A program made the translations under genes and the position numbers. A DNA stretch of 64,000 nucleotides from Haberlea rhodopensis. Its lineage: Eukaryota; Streptophyta; Magnoliopsida; Lamiales; Gesneriaceae. The stretch covers positions 186,001-250,000 of the forward strand of contig CAJQUN010000457.1 in NCBI GenBank assembly GCA_907163345.1, read 5' to 3'. This document shows, piece by piece, positions 1 through 10,149 of the stretch. Numbering within the stretch: position 1 is the first letter of the stretch; each line of letters opens with the position of its first letter. The notes under the pieces are model-generated. The model was not told the origin of the DNA. It saw only the letters and a program-made list of their open reading frames with translations, and did no database searches.

Positions 1-326
1 AATTTTCTTATCTGATTCTCAATCGTGCAATACAAACATTCAAAAAACCATAAATCTATCCGCCATTTCACTCAAACATACTAAAATGTGAAATAAGAAA
101 AAATTCCTCGAACAAAAGCTTCAGCAAGCAAAAATGATCAGAATATACTTATTCCAAAGTCGAGCATTAATTAGGGTTTCACTATTACTGTGTTGCTTTA
201 TGTGATTTAGCACTAAAAGGGGTCTAGGAAATCAGATAAATAATTTCAAAATATTGTGTGCATATCTAGTGTCGAAAAATGAACGATTTTGGGTGCTCCT
301 GTTTGTTTATAGGATTCACCCAACAA
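1..326. other. AT-rich stretch left of the MULE remnant
   Basis: I see no open frame, RNA gene or clear repeat here. The hairpin-rich part of the MULE starts right after it. A terminal inverted repeat of that element may lie in this stretch, but I could not match one by eye to the sequence near 4600. Confidence 0.5.
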
Positions 327-569
327 TCATCCACCGTATGAGTCTATCGGTGCATGTATATTGCATAGACCGATAGACACATATATATTGCATGCACCGA
401 TAGACATATTAAAATACTTTTTGTTTAAATCTTTCATTCTATTCGGTGCATTATATTGTATGCACCGATAGACACATGTGTATTGCATGCCCCGAGAAAT
501 ATTAAAATACTTTTTGTTTAAATCTTTCATTCTATTCGGTGCATGTATATTGGATGCACCGATAGACAC
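327..569. repeat. Array of TCTATCGGTGCA / TGCACCGATAGA inverted motifs
   Basis: The motif TGCACCGATAGAC and its inverse TCTATCGGTGCA occur repeatedly, separated by short TGTATATTG-like loops, so each pair can form a small hairpin. A unit of about 91 bp (TATTAAAATACTTTTTG through ATTCGGTGCAT) is also directly duplicated, at about 404-452 and 494-543. The same motifs return near 1933-2105 and 3968-4085 inside the same element. Confidence 0.8.
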
Positions 570-574
570 AAGAG

Positions 575-1821
575 ATGTCTTTTTTTAAAAAAATATTTAA
601 ATGCCCAAACATTTTGCTCGTAGATACACCTCCTCCATCACCAGATTCCGAAGAAGTCACAAAGAGATGGAATAAGCAAACAACATATAGGGCCAACCTA
701 CAAACTGTCATTACAGAATTAAAAGCACTCGAACTCTGTCAATCACACATCGAAGTGATATATATGACACCCTTCTTGCCTCTCATCAAATCAATTATTA
801 CTGAAGCAGCTGTCCTAGAACATTGCAAGAAACGTGATATAATAGTATATGACATCATCGACTGCTTCAATAGGGAGTCCCAGGAATTTACCTTTGGAGG
901 ATACACAATGAAAATAAAAATAAATGATTTGCATTTAATCTTTGGAATCAGAGATGGAGCCCAAAACATTGATATCCAACGCCTTGAATTGCTACAAAGG
1001 TGTTTCTCAAAGAAGCAGTTAGAAAAGAAGGACATGAGGATGAGCAAGATCTTATTATACAAAAAAAAAGACAATAAAAACACCAAGCAACAGTGATACT
1101 GATGTCAACAACGTTTCTCAATTTGTGGCCCTATATATTCTTGCAGCATTTTTCATATCAACTAAATCAAGGAATATTCCATGGGCATACACATCCATTG
1201 TCGAGGACCTTGACACAATTTTACAACTACAATTAGTCCGAACCATCCTAAACACCTTGATCAATAGCCTGACGTAGTCCAACTCTGAAAAGCACTCTGG
1301 ATGTGTTTTCCTACTGCTTGTAAGATGTCTTTACAATCAATCTTTTCGGCACTGATTATTTTCTAATGTTTATACAATAACGTCAATTACAATTGCTTTG
1401 TAGCATTGGTTATGCGAAAGGACAAAGCTCGTAAATCCCGTCCAGCCCAATCTTATCCAAGGTTCCTTAAATGGAATCTTGAGGATTTTTACAAAAGAAT
1501 TCAATCCATCGACATCAAGCATCTCAACAAATATTTTGTAATTGTTCTTGACTCCAATAGAAATTATATAAGCATTTGAGTCAAATCTCAAGAGATGTCC
1601 AATACAGTCAAAAAGAACATACACACGATATCGAGCCTTATAAGGAAGCAGCACAACAAAAGACTAGCTCGGTAGATTGTGTAGTGTTCATTTGTATGAA
1701 CATAGAAAAAATAATGATAGGACAAACAGTGCCCAAACATAATCAAAATGCTGATTTCAATACAGCATACAAAGCAAAAATTGTGAAAGTCTTCCTCGAT
1801 AGTGCAGAAGACGACAAGTAG
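575..1821 (+). pseudogene. Broken DUF1985/ULP1-like cysteine peptidase ORF carried by a MULE
   Basis: The first open part (575-1096, 173 aa) resembles the domain that precedes ULP1-type peptidases in plant transposon proteins. It has a region ending FTFGGYTMKIKINDLHLIFG, close in pattern to DUF1985. After several stops, 1576-1821 encodes a piece with QQKTSSVDCVVFIC. This matches the ULP1 catalytic-cysteine region, usually Q...SxDCGxFxC, but the glycine after the cysteine is a valine. No clear catalytic histidine segment is readable. Homologous ORFs occur in ULP1-bearing MULEs (Kaonashi-type), whose proteins are predicted SUMO-type isopeptidases. The ORF faces a transposase on the opposite strand. 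The assignment rests on motif recall and the copy is clearly non-functional. Confidence 0.55.
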
Positions 1822-1924
1822 TTTTTTTTCTACAAAACGTGTGTGGATTGTAAAAAACAAGTACATCTTCTATGGTAAAAATGATTTTGTTCGGTAAATG
1901 TATATCCTTACAAACAAACTACAA

Positions 1925-2108
1925 TTTATTTGTATCGGTGCATAGGTTTTATGGGTGCGGTGCATGTATGCAAGCCATGCGCTGGTTTTATTGCATGAAT
2001 CAACAGTAACAAGCTGTGCATGCTTACCACATGCACACGGATGATGACAGGTGCACCTAGTGAGTCTATTGGTGTATGTAGTATACATGCACCGATAGAT
2101 AGAAACAT
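1925..2108. repeat. Second cluster of GCACCGATAGA hairpin motifs
   Basis: TATCGGTGCATAGG near 1934, GCGGTGCATGTATGCA near 1957, and a pair GAGTCTATTGGTGTATGTAG / ATACATGCACCGATAGATAG at 2061-2105 repeat the motif seen at 327-569. The cluster sits between the ULP1-like and transposase remnants. Confidence 0.65.
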
Positions 2109-2198
2109 GTATTACTTTAATTCTGCAAAGTAACAAAAACAAACTCGCACAAATCATTTATGAATGAAGATTTTCAACAAAAAAACATACAGAATACA

Positions 2199-4259
2199 TC
2201 AACTAGGTTCTTTACAAGTCTTCTTATTGTGTCCAAATTTATAACACCGACTACAGTTCATTTGTCGAATGCTTTCACCTTTGGATGGATTCTTCTCTTC
2301 TTTGGACGATCTGGTTGCATTTTTGTCTTTGGCCGCATAAAATATTAATTTTTGTATCAACCTGAGCAAACTCATCCCTTGAACGTCATGGAATCGAAAA
2401 AATAATCCTTCATAGCAACTCATATAGGTACGAACATGAAAATATCAATCGACTACTTCATCGATGGCGAACTTATTCCTCCTAAATACAGCAATTGCAT
2501 GAGGACATGGGAATCCATCAAGTTGCCACTGGTATCAAGAACACGTACGATCATCAAGCTGCATGGTAACTGAAGGATGTGAAAACACTTCAAAACAACA
2601 TTTAGAAAGACATCTTCACATTCCAGGCACAACAATGATTTTCAAAGGAAGCTCATTTCTTATGCATCCTAGGACACAGAACACCATTCCATCATGTCGC
2701 CTTTAATCTCCTATTGAAAAACCAGCACATTAACTTCACCCTGATACAATCAACCATGTGAGTAATAGGCAGACCCCTTGCCCCTAATATCCAAGAATTG
2801 AAAGACTGCGCTGCATTTGAATACATCTCACCGTTGGAGAATATGCACACTCATCCAGCAAGTAACACATCATCTCCCAAAACTGATTTGAATAATGTTT
2901 GCCAGAATATCTATCATGGAGGTTGCACTTCAAATGATAAATGCAGAAAAAGTGTTTTGGAGAATGTCCAAACACAATTGGTAAAGCCTCCATCAAACCA
3001 ACATTCCGGTCTGACATATAAACAATATCTAGACCATTATCCACAATCTTGCTCAAGCAATACAGAAACCAACACAATTATCAAAGTTCTCAGAGTCCAC
3101 GACAGCAAAAGCCAATGGGAACAAGCCTTGAAAAAGAAAAAAATAAAAGATATTTTATAAAGCAAAAAATAAAAATTATATTATATGATGCACTGATATG
3201 ATAGGGCAACAAGCCTTGTAATGGGATTTCAAAAAGGTTCCATCAAGAAATAGCATAGGCCGACAAAACTTAAAATCATCCATAGAAGCACGAAATGACA
3301 CGAACAAACGACCGAATCTGTTATTGTCGTCAATGTCAATCTCTACAAAACTCCCATCATCAGTCTTCAATGAGTAGACGTACTACTTCAAACCTTGAAA
3401 CGACTCATCATAATTTCCAAAAGCTTTAGACCTAGATTTCTCCACACTTCTCAATGCCTTAATATACGTGACATCCAAGCCATAATATCTTTTCATTAAC
3501 TCAATTACAGATATGGCAGAAAAGTTTGGATTTGCACTGACTCATTCATAAATAATTTCGGATATTAAATCTAAACCATCCCTTTTTATTTATCTTTCAT
3601 GACTCTTAATCCACAATTGTGAATGTTGTTCAATTTCTATATGTAGAAAGATCCATTTGCAAGTGAGATGTTGGCTTTCATAAACCAACCACAACCATCA
3701 ACATGCTTTCTGGCACACTCAGCAACTACCCTATCTTTATTGTTTTTCACATAGTTGAAATCAAAACCAATCTCCATAGAATATTTACTTAATTCAGCCC
3801 GAAACTCTTCTATGACACCTCTAAATGCTTGAGCCACCTTACTTATAATTGAGGACCATCCATAACATAACAAAATGTCTCCTTATCTTTAACGTTGCAT
3901 CTTTGATCGTCGGAATTAAATGCTAAATATGAATCACAAACATGTTTTGTTGCACCACATGCACCATATGAGTCTATCGGTACATGTGATATAGGTGCAC
4001 CGATAGACTCTCCCCACGGAATTATCTCACATGTGCCATCAGTCTCTAACAGTGCATGTAAATTACGTGCACCGATAGACACAGATGAACCATGTCCACC
4101 ACCTTCGCCATCATACGACAACAATACAACATTACAATCAACAACACTCACCATCACCAAACAAATATCCATCATCTCACACAACAAAAACATATTTCTC
4201 ATATCATTTTCATTGCTCGAACAATTATTGGGGTGACCATCGATTGATATTTGAAACAA
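2199..4259 (-). pseudogene. Degenerate MuDR/MULE transposase
   Basis: Fragments read 4259 to 2199 on the minus strand in the order expected for a plant MuDR transposase. An N-terminal piece lies at 3843-4259. A MuDR-type DNA-binding segment (3637-3873) contains FNYVKNNKDRVVAECAR and a C-x(4)-H-x(3)-C-type region. The DDE core start (3176-3370) has RPMLFLDGTFLKSHYK. The mid-core (2784-3077) has SDRNVGLMEALP and HFFCIYHLKCNL. A SWIM-like region (2453-2635) is frame-shifted. A CCHC zinc knuckle (2199-2423) has C-x2-C-x4-H-x4-C spacing in CSRCYKFGHNKKTC. Multiple stops and frameshifts separate the pieces, so it encodes no working enzyme. The CCHC knuckle behind the SWIM region is typical of plant MULE transposases. 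Terminal repeats were not resolved. Confidence 0.85.
3960..4090. repeat. Third cluster of GCACCGATAGAC hairpin motifs
   Basis: GAGTCTATCGGTACATGTG with TGCACCGATAGACTC (3967-4009), and a second pair ending GTGCACCGATAGACACA (4041-4082), form two potential hairpins. They lie inside the N-terminal coding part of the transposase remnant. Confidence 0.7.
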
Positions 4260-4504
4260 AATTCCTTAACATTGAAAACACGCAACTTATCAGATGCGGA
4301 AGCTAGTAAATCACTGAATTTATAGCTGTTATTAATATTCAAAACCAGAGTTTCCTCAATAAATTTCAACAGAATCATGAAATCGGTATCCATCAGAATA
4401 GATCGATTAAAATTGCATAAAATTGAAGATAATACGATGAAAATGAAGTAAATTGAATCAAATATGTCGATCAATAAAAATCCGCAAATACGATACTTAC
4501 ACAA

Positions 4505-5585
4505 TCGAAATGCAAGTGATGAATGAATTATATATCAATTTGCATGCTAACTATCGGGATGATGACGCAAATTGAATGAGAGAAAAAAATTTGATCGTGT
4601 TAAAGAGAAATGGTTATCGTCTTGTGATTTGTTTAATTTATAGAGGTTTTAATGTAAAAAAATTTGGACTTCATTAATACATGAATATAAATACGAGTTA
4701 TAGTATACTGATATATATGGTAGGTATACTTTGGGAAACAAAATATTAATTTTTTGAAAATTGGGTACTTGGTATGGCAAATTGCAGAATGGATTTATAA
4801 GAAATAAAAATAAAAATTACAAGGGTTTTTCAGACATAAAATTTACTTAATTTTTTAATAAATATTAATTTTGAGATTAACTGACGGGAGGAAAAAAAAA
4901 CAAAAAGAGGCACATGGTCTCCAAGAAATAGGTGATTGAAAAGTTGCAAACAATTTGTCAAAATACAATAGAACATAAAATTATTCACATTCTCTAAACT
5001 TCTGAATGAAAAAAAATCTGAAATATCTTATATTAAAAATGGTCAAATACATCTTGTAGGCGTATCATATAGCCTTCGTCCTAAAGTAAATATTTGTAAA
5101 ATAAGAATTTTCCAATACCAACGCATGCTATGCAATCTAACATTTTATTAACATATTTGTAATATAAATTATTTTAGTTGTTCGAATCATAGTTTTTTAA
5201 AAAATTACAAAATAACACAGAGTTCACTAATACTAATCAGATCATTTTGGTTGACAATGTCTTTAATCAATGCAACATGATCTTAACAAAACCTATTTAA
5301 TATGTACATAGAGATAGCAAGGAGTAGCCATGATCACGGTTTAAGAACCCAGATTCAGCAGAAGGTAGACCTAATATATTCTAATGCTAGATAACAAAAC
5401 GACTTGTCAAAAAGCAGCAATCAAGGAACCTAAACAGCAACATCAACTATATGCAAATGGGTTCTCTTGGACGAACTCGATTCGGACTTCATCATCATTG
5501 ACTTCCATTACTCTGTTAATCAGTTTCTTGAAATTCATTACTCATCGAATGACTAGTGATCTGATTGCATGAGTCTCCATTCCCT
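4505..5585. other. AT-rich intergenic spacer between MULE and MRNIP-like gene
   Basis: No supported coding sequence. The right end of the MULE probably lies within about 4560-4700. The remainder is AT-rich and includes the 3' flank of the minus-strand gene that ends at 5586. Confidence 0.5.
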
Positions 5586-7204
5586 CTAATCTGCAAAGTC
5601 ATTGTCCTCTACTTCGGTTATGTAGCTACTCCACTTTGACTCTCGTCCATTTGCAGCTATTTTATGATTTGATTGTGCTCCCTTGGAAGTATTATCATGC
5701 TCGCTTAGTGTTACGTAATCACTCCAGTTGGAAGTTGACACATGGGGTTTACTTTTTGATCGATGCAACCATGGTTTTTCCATATTTGCTAAATTGTTGC
5801 TATCATCTTGAATCTGTACCATGAAGCTGTTGCATTTGGAAGCCAGGTTTTCTTGATGTAACTCAAGTTGTTCCTCCACAGCAGAACAATTGACCTGGGT
5901 CTGCTGCATATCTGCATAGACTACTTTGATTATCTACAATCCAATTAAGCTTAAGTAACAACTGTGAGAATTAGATTCGGGGTTGCCCGGGAGGCTGCTG
6001 AGCATGATCACAGTCACAGACTTATGAAATGGTTAATAAAGAATAGGTGTATTCTCAGTATTCCCAAGAATTTAAAGCAAACATTGTTTACTTAAGTTGC
6101 TCTTTCGTTACTATAGTTTTAGAAATTAGACATAATTAGGTCTTAAATGTTAAAAGGGAACTCCAATACGAATAGATGAATCAGACTTAAACAGTGCCTT
6201 AAAATTTCTCCACATACAAGTTATTCAGCAACTCGCATATTCAAGATAAAAGAAATTGATCAAAACCTCTTCAAAACAAGTTATTCATAAGCATAGTATC
6301 ATTCAACCAAATAGTAAAGCATCCAAATTTCGAGAAATGATTGAATTTCACCTTGATATTGAGTATTCTTCGGCCTTTTGGCTTTACTTCTATTTGGAAA
6401 CATTGGTTTCAAAAGTTTTTTGCCATCCCCAATCCCAGCAGAATAATCCTTCAATTTAGGCTTTTTAAACACTGGTTTTGGCATCTCTGTCACAACCATT
6501 GCCTCGTCAAATTTATTATCCCCAGAATCTGCACCTTTAAAGCACATCAAAATGAAAAAAATGATCAATTAACACGAGACAGACCCTGCTAGTCATGGTG
6601 GACATGCAGGATTTGAAGTATAGTGGGTGGGAACAAATATTATATTTTTACAAGCGTAAAATTTGATTTGTTTAGGCCTTAAATTCAATCATCCCTGTTG
6701 CCACATGGAATCAACCGTGGATTAATATAACAACATAATTTAACTCAAACACCTTTTGCGCTTTGATATTTCTCAAACCTTCCGCGACAATCATCCTTAT
6801 CATACTCAACATATTCCGTCCAATCAGTCCTTTTCTCCTTCTTATCTCCCACTGCAGAAAATTGTTCCACCTCAAATATACCCTCTCCTTCTTCAAGGAC
6901 TGATTCTTTTTGATCGGACAATTGGCGAGACATGTTGAAATTCTGGACGAACTGCCGTATGTTTTTGGCCATTAAACCTTCGGCAAACACAAGGCGAACA
7001 GATTGCTTCTGGTTGCACACAACGCAGACCCATTTATTGCTACTCTTTTTGCCCTGCTTCACCTGCAGCAAGAACAGGGAAATGCAAACCATTTTATATA
7101 CACATACACACACAAATTTGAAACAACATATGACAGATTAAAAAAAGGTTTGCCTGCATAGTGAAGCATTGAAAACACTGAACTGCAATGAATGTGGTTT
7201 GCAT
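5586..7204 (-). CDS. MRNIP-like (UPF0544) zinc-ribbon protein, 4 exons
   Basis: Exons 7154-7204, 6753-7062, 6352-6534 and 5586-5911 join in phase to 870 nt (289 aa). The N-terminus carries a CxxC-x16-CxxC zinc ribbon: C10/C13 in QCFQC and C30/C33 in CVVC. It is followed by the family signature CNQKQSVRLVFAEG and a KNIRQFVQNFNMSR helix. The C-terminal half is hydrophilic, with basic KPVFKKPKLKDYS and three related W-[ST]-x-Y-[VI] acidic motifs at W98, W244 and W275. The human homologue MRNIP binds the MRE11-RAD50-NBS1 complex and aids double-strand-break signalling. The plant role is not established, though nuclear action is likely. Intron 1 (7063-7153) begins with GC instead of GT. The start ATG at 7202-7204 was chosen because the following residues are the conserved zinc-ribbon start. 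Nothing in the gene looks broken. Confidence 0.88.
7063..7153 (-). other. GC-AG intron of the MRNIP-like gene
   Basis: The exon 1 coding sequence ends ATGCAG and the intron begins GCAAAC. It ends CTGCAG before GTGAAGCAGGGC. The joined frame gives the family-typical TMQ-VKQ junction. No GT nearby would preserve the QCFQC half of the zinc ribbon. Confidence 0.75.
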
Positions 7205-7690
7205 CTTCAAATTCAGAACGGACGAAAGAAAGAAGCAGAGTTCGAGATTAGAGTTTAAGAATTCAACCGATGTGGCGGGATTTAGGGATTTGAAACTATG
7301 AGAGAGGGATATTTATATGTTATTCGTGGATTCGGATTCTGGGGAATGTATTTGGGCTGACTGGGCTGGGCTGGGCTTTATGGTTCTGTAATTGTAAGAT
7401 ATCTCCACATGAAAAAAATGCTAATATGCTATATAAGAAACAGATTTTATCTAAGGGTTAATTATGTGATACTACCAAGTGGAAAACAACAATTCAATTA
7501 TGTCTGATATATAAACAATAGTACAATGAGAGTCAAAAATAGGAAAACATTTATTCAAGGTGGTCCCAAATTTAAAATTTAAATAAAAAATAAGACTTTT
7601 GTTGGACTAAAATACCATTGATGAATTATTTTCTGTGCAATCTAGTCTTTTGCAATGCTTTGATATGTCATTTCCCCTTAATAACGACCC
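7205..7690. other. Probable promoter/5' UTR of the MRNIP-like gene and AT-rich spacer
   Basis: The segment lies upstream of a minus-strand ATG and holds no ORF. A GC-rich stretch near 7355-7375 (repeated GGGCTG units) sits about 160 bp from the start codon. No TATA box could be assigned with confidence. Confidence 0.3.
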
Positions 7691-8805
7691 TATTGAAAAT
7701 TGGTATCGGAGCCTAGGTTTATTCTGGAAATATGATCATAATATTTATGAATGTTAGTATTGTCCTAACGGATGAGACTACCTCAAGAAATATGGATCTG
7801 AACGAATGTTCGAGATGTAACTCTTACGGATGGTACTTCCAAAAATTGAAAGAACATGAAAAGGAACATCTAGCCGAAGCTCAATGCTTCAACCAGAAAT
7901 GAAAAATTCTATGAGGAGCCAGTTCTAGTCAAGCTAGCATAAACCGGTATAAAAAACTGGAGAGGATGGCTAGGAGGCATTACACTGTAAAACTCAAACT
8001 ACAGTTCGAGTTAGCCGAAGCTCAAGAGGAAGACCATCCTGAACACGACTAAATGATTCCATATCCTAACAACACAATAGGATCCGGACCATACGAATAG
8101 AATGGAAGAACCAACCTTTCATGAAACCGAGGAGGATAGTTCAAGGATGTCCAAAGATCTTAGAGATATTCAAGAGACGGTGCAGCGTTATGGATACCTA
8201 TAACACCATATCCCTGTACATCTTCATCAGATCCAAACTTAGATAGAGATAATGATTAAACATCAGGAGGAAATTTTTGAAAATCTTTGAGATGTTCAAA
8301 GCATAGTAAAGAATTTGGAGTTACAACCAAGTTCTCCAAGAAGAAGAAAATGAGGGTGGGTACAACCATCCTATGGAATAGAACCCATTTTACATCAAAA
8401 ATGGAAAGCAGGGAAAGTCCAAAAACCACTGACCGACATATAAAAGATGTTCGCAGTCATACAGGAGACCATGTACTTCCCAAGAAGTAATGGAAAGAAT
8501 GAACTTAGAAGATCTACACGATCTTGCCAAGTCATTTGTGAGACTAAATCTCGTAAACTTAAAGATGAACGATAATGAAGTCTCAGGTCACACAAGCCAC
8601 CACCGGGAGATCAAACATGCAACACAGTGGAGACATTGCCATCAGAGCAGTTTTAGATCCCCCAGTTGGAACAATGAGTCGTTACTGAGGGCCAGAGGTA
8701 CATCAAACGCCATACATGAAATCTCAGTTAGATCTGATACATCTATATGGACTCATGCTTAATATGAATATCTTGGATTTTCAAAAATCAAGGGGTACTG
8801 ATCGG
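7690..8805 (+). pseudogene. Fragment of an unidentified reverse-transcribing element (leader plus broken ORF)
   Basis: TGGTATCGGAGCC at about 7700 differs by one base from TGGTATCAGAGC, the initiator-tRNA-Met primer site used by many LTR retrotransposons and Caulimoviridae. The following 1.1 kb reads on the plus strand as short hydrophilic open pieces interrupted by stops and shifts (8287-8490, 8490-8762, 8716 onward). One frame from about 8620 to 8805 is open except for a single TGA. I do not recognise a domain. It joins abruptly at about 8805 to the antisense ORF of the gypsy element, which suggests that this fragment's arrival or a deletion removed the gypsy 3' LTR. It could be pararetroviral or retrotransposon-derived. 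Confidence 0.35.
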
Positions 8806-9240
8806 TGGAGGTCAGCTGATCTTGAAGAGGCCAACAAGACCCTCTCGGAGCAATATAAGACCCTCTCTGAGCAACTTGTTCAGGAGAAGTCCTCTGTTGA
8901 CGCTCGGATAGAAGATGGTTGGATCACTAGGAAAGCTGACTTCTTGAAGTCCTCGGAGAACATCAATCTGGTGGCAGACCGTGCCTCAAAATTCTTTGAT
9001 CATGGGTTTGAGGCATGTGCTCATCAGTTTGAGGCGAAGGGTTATTCACCTGAGGAAACTCCAACGGACTTCCTCGACCAAGTGGCTGCTCTGGAATGCC
9101 TTCCTCCCGAGCTCTTCGAGCCATATAATAGAGTTATAATATTTTTTTTTCTTTTTACTTTGTGCTCCTGTAATGTCTTTTCCATGAATAAAATACTTCT
9201 ATTAAATTTGTTGTTCGAAACCCAGATCCTCAACACTTAG
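8805..9240 (+). pseudogene. C-terminal part of the antisense ORF of a Tat-type gypsy element
   Basis: The frame encodes a coiled-coil-like segment (SADLEEANKTLSEQYKTLSE). This is followed by a C-terminal block with FFDHGFEACAHQF and EETPTDFLDQVAALE, a pattern I associate with antisense or extra ORFs of plant Tat-lineage elements such as Grande. It lies behind the minus-strand pol and is transcribed opposite to it. Its N-terminal part is missing, replaced at about 8805 by unrelated sequence. The host element's function for this protein is unknown. Confidence 0.45.
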
Positions 9241-10095
9241 GCTATGTTTTTAGTTCTAAACGTGGACCAAACATCCATATCCCACGAGTAAACTAATAAA
9301 ATTCTGAACAAGCTCGCTACCCCGAGCGCAACAACTTAGGCAATTTTTTAGGTTTAAACGTGGACCAAACTTCCCGATCCTACGAGTAAACTAATAAAAT
9401 TCCAAACAAGCTCGTTACCCCGAGCACAACAACTTAGTCAATTTTTTAGGTTTAAACGTGGACCAAACATCCCGATCCCACGAGTAAAGTAATAAAATTA
9501 CGAACAAGCTCGCTACCCCGAGCACAACAACTTAGGCAATTTTTTATGTTTAAACGTGGACCAAACATCCTGATCCCACGTGTAAACTAATAAATTCTAA
9601 ACAAGCTCGCTTTCCCGAACACAACAACTTAGGCACTTTTTTAGGTTTAAGCGTGGACCAAACATCCCGATCCCATGAGTAAACTAATAAAATTACGAAC
9701 AAGCTCGCTACCCCGAGCACAACAACTTAAGCAATTTTTTAGATTTAAACATGGACCAAACATCCCGATCCCACGAGTAAACTAATAAAATTCCGAACAA
9801 GCTCGCTTCCTCGAACACAACAACTTAGGCAATTTTTTAGGTTTAAACGTGGACCAAACATCCAGATTCCACGAGTAAACTAATAAAATTTTGAACAAGC
9901 TCGCTACCCCGAGCACAACAACTTAGGCAATTTTTTAGGTTTAAACGTAGACCAAACATCCCGATCTCACGAGTAAACTATAAAATTCTGAATAAGCTCG
10001 CTACCCCGAGCACAACAACTTAGACAATTTTTTAGGTTTAAACGTGGACCGAACATCCCGATCCCACAAGTAAACTAATAAAGTTCCAAACAATA
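9231..10095. repeat. 98-bp tandem repeat array, about nine copies
   Basis: A unit containing AACAACTTAGGCAATTTTTT, GGTTTAAACGTGGACCAAAC, CGAGTAAACTAATAAAATT and CAAGCTCGCTACCCCGAGC repeats head to tail. AACAACTT starts at 9330, 9428, 9526, 9623, 9721, 9819, 9917 and 10013. The period is 98 bp with small indels, and a diverged first copy begins near 9231. The array lies between the gypsy pol 3' end and the antisense ORF, where Tat-lineage elements commonly carry minisatellites. Confidence 0.95.
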
Positions 10096-10149
10096 AGCAA
10101 CTTTATTTCATTGATACTAAATTCGCAAATAAAGACAAATATTAAGAAC

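Noticed and set aside
739..1086. 115-aa minus-strand frame
   Set aside because: It is the complement of the DUF1985-like frame at 575-1096, which has the recognisable motifs.
9231..10095. CRISPR-like array
   Set aside because: The repeats are contiguous 98-bp units without unique spacers, in a plant retrotransposon. This is a minisatellite.
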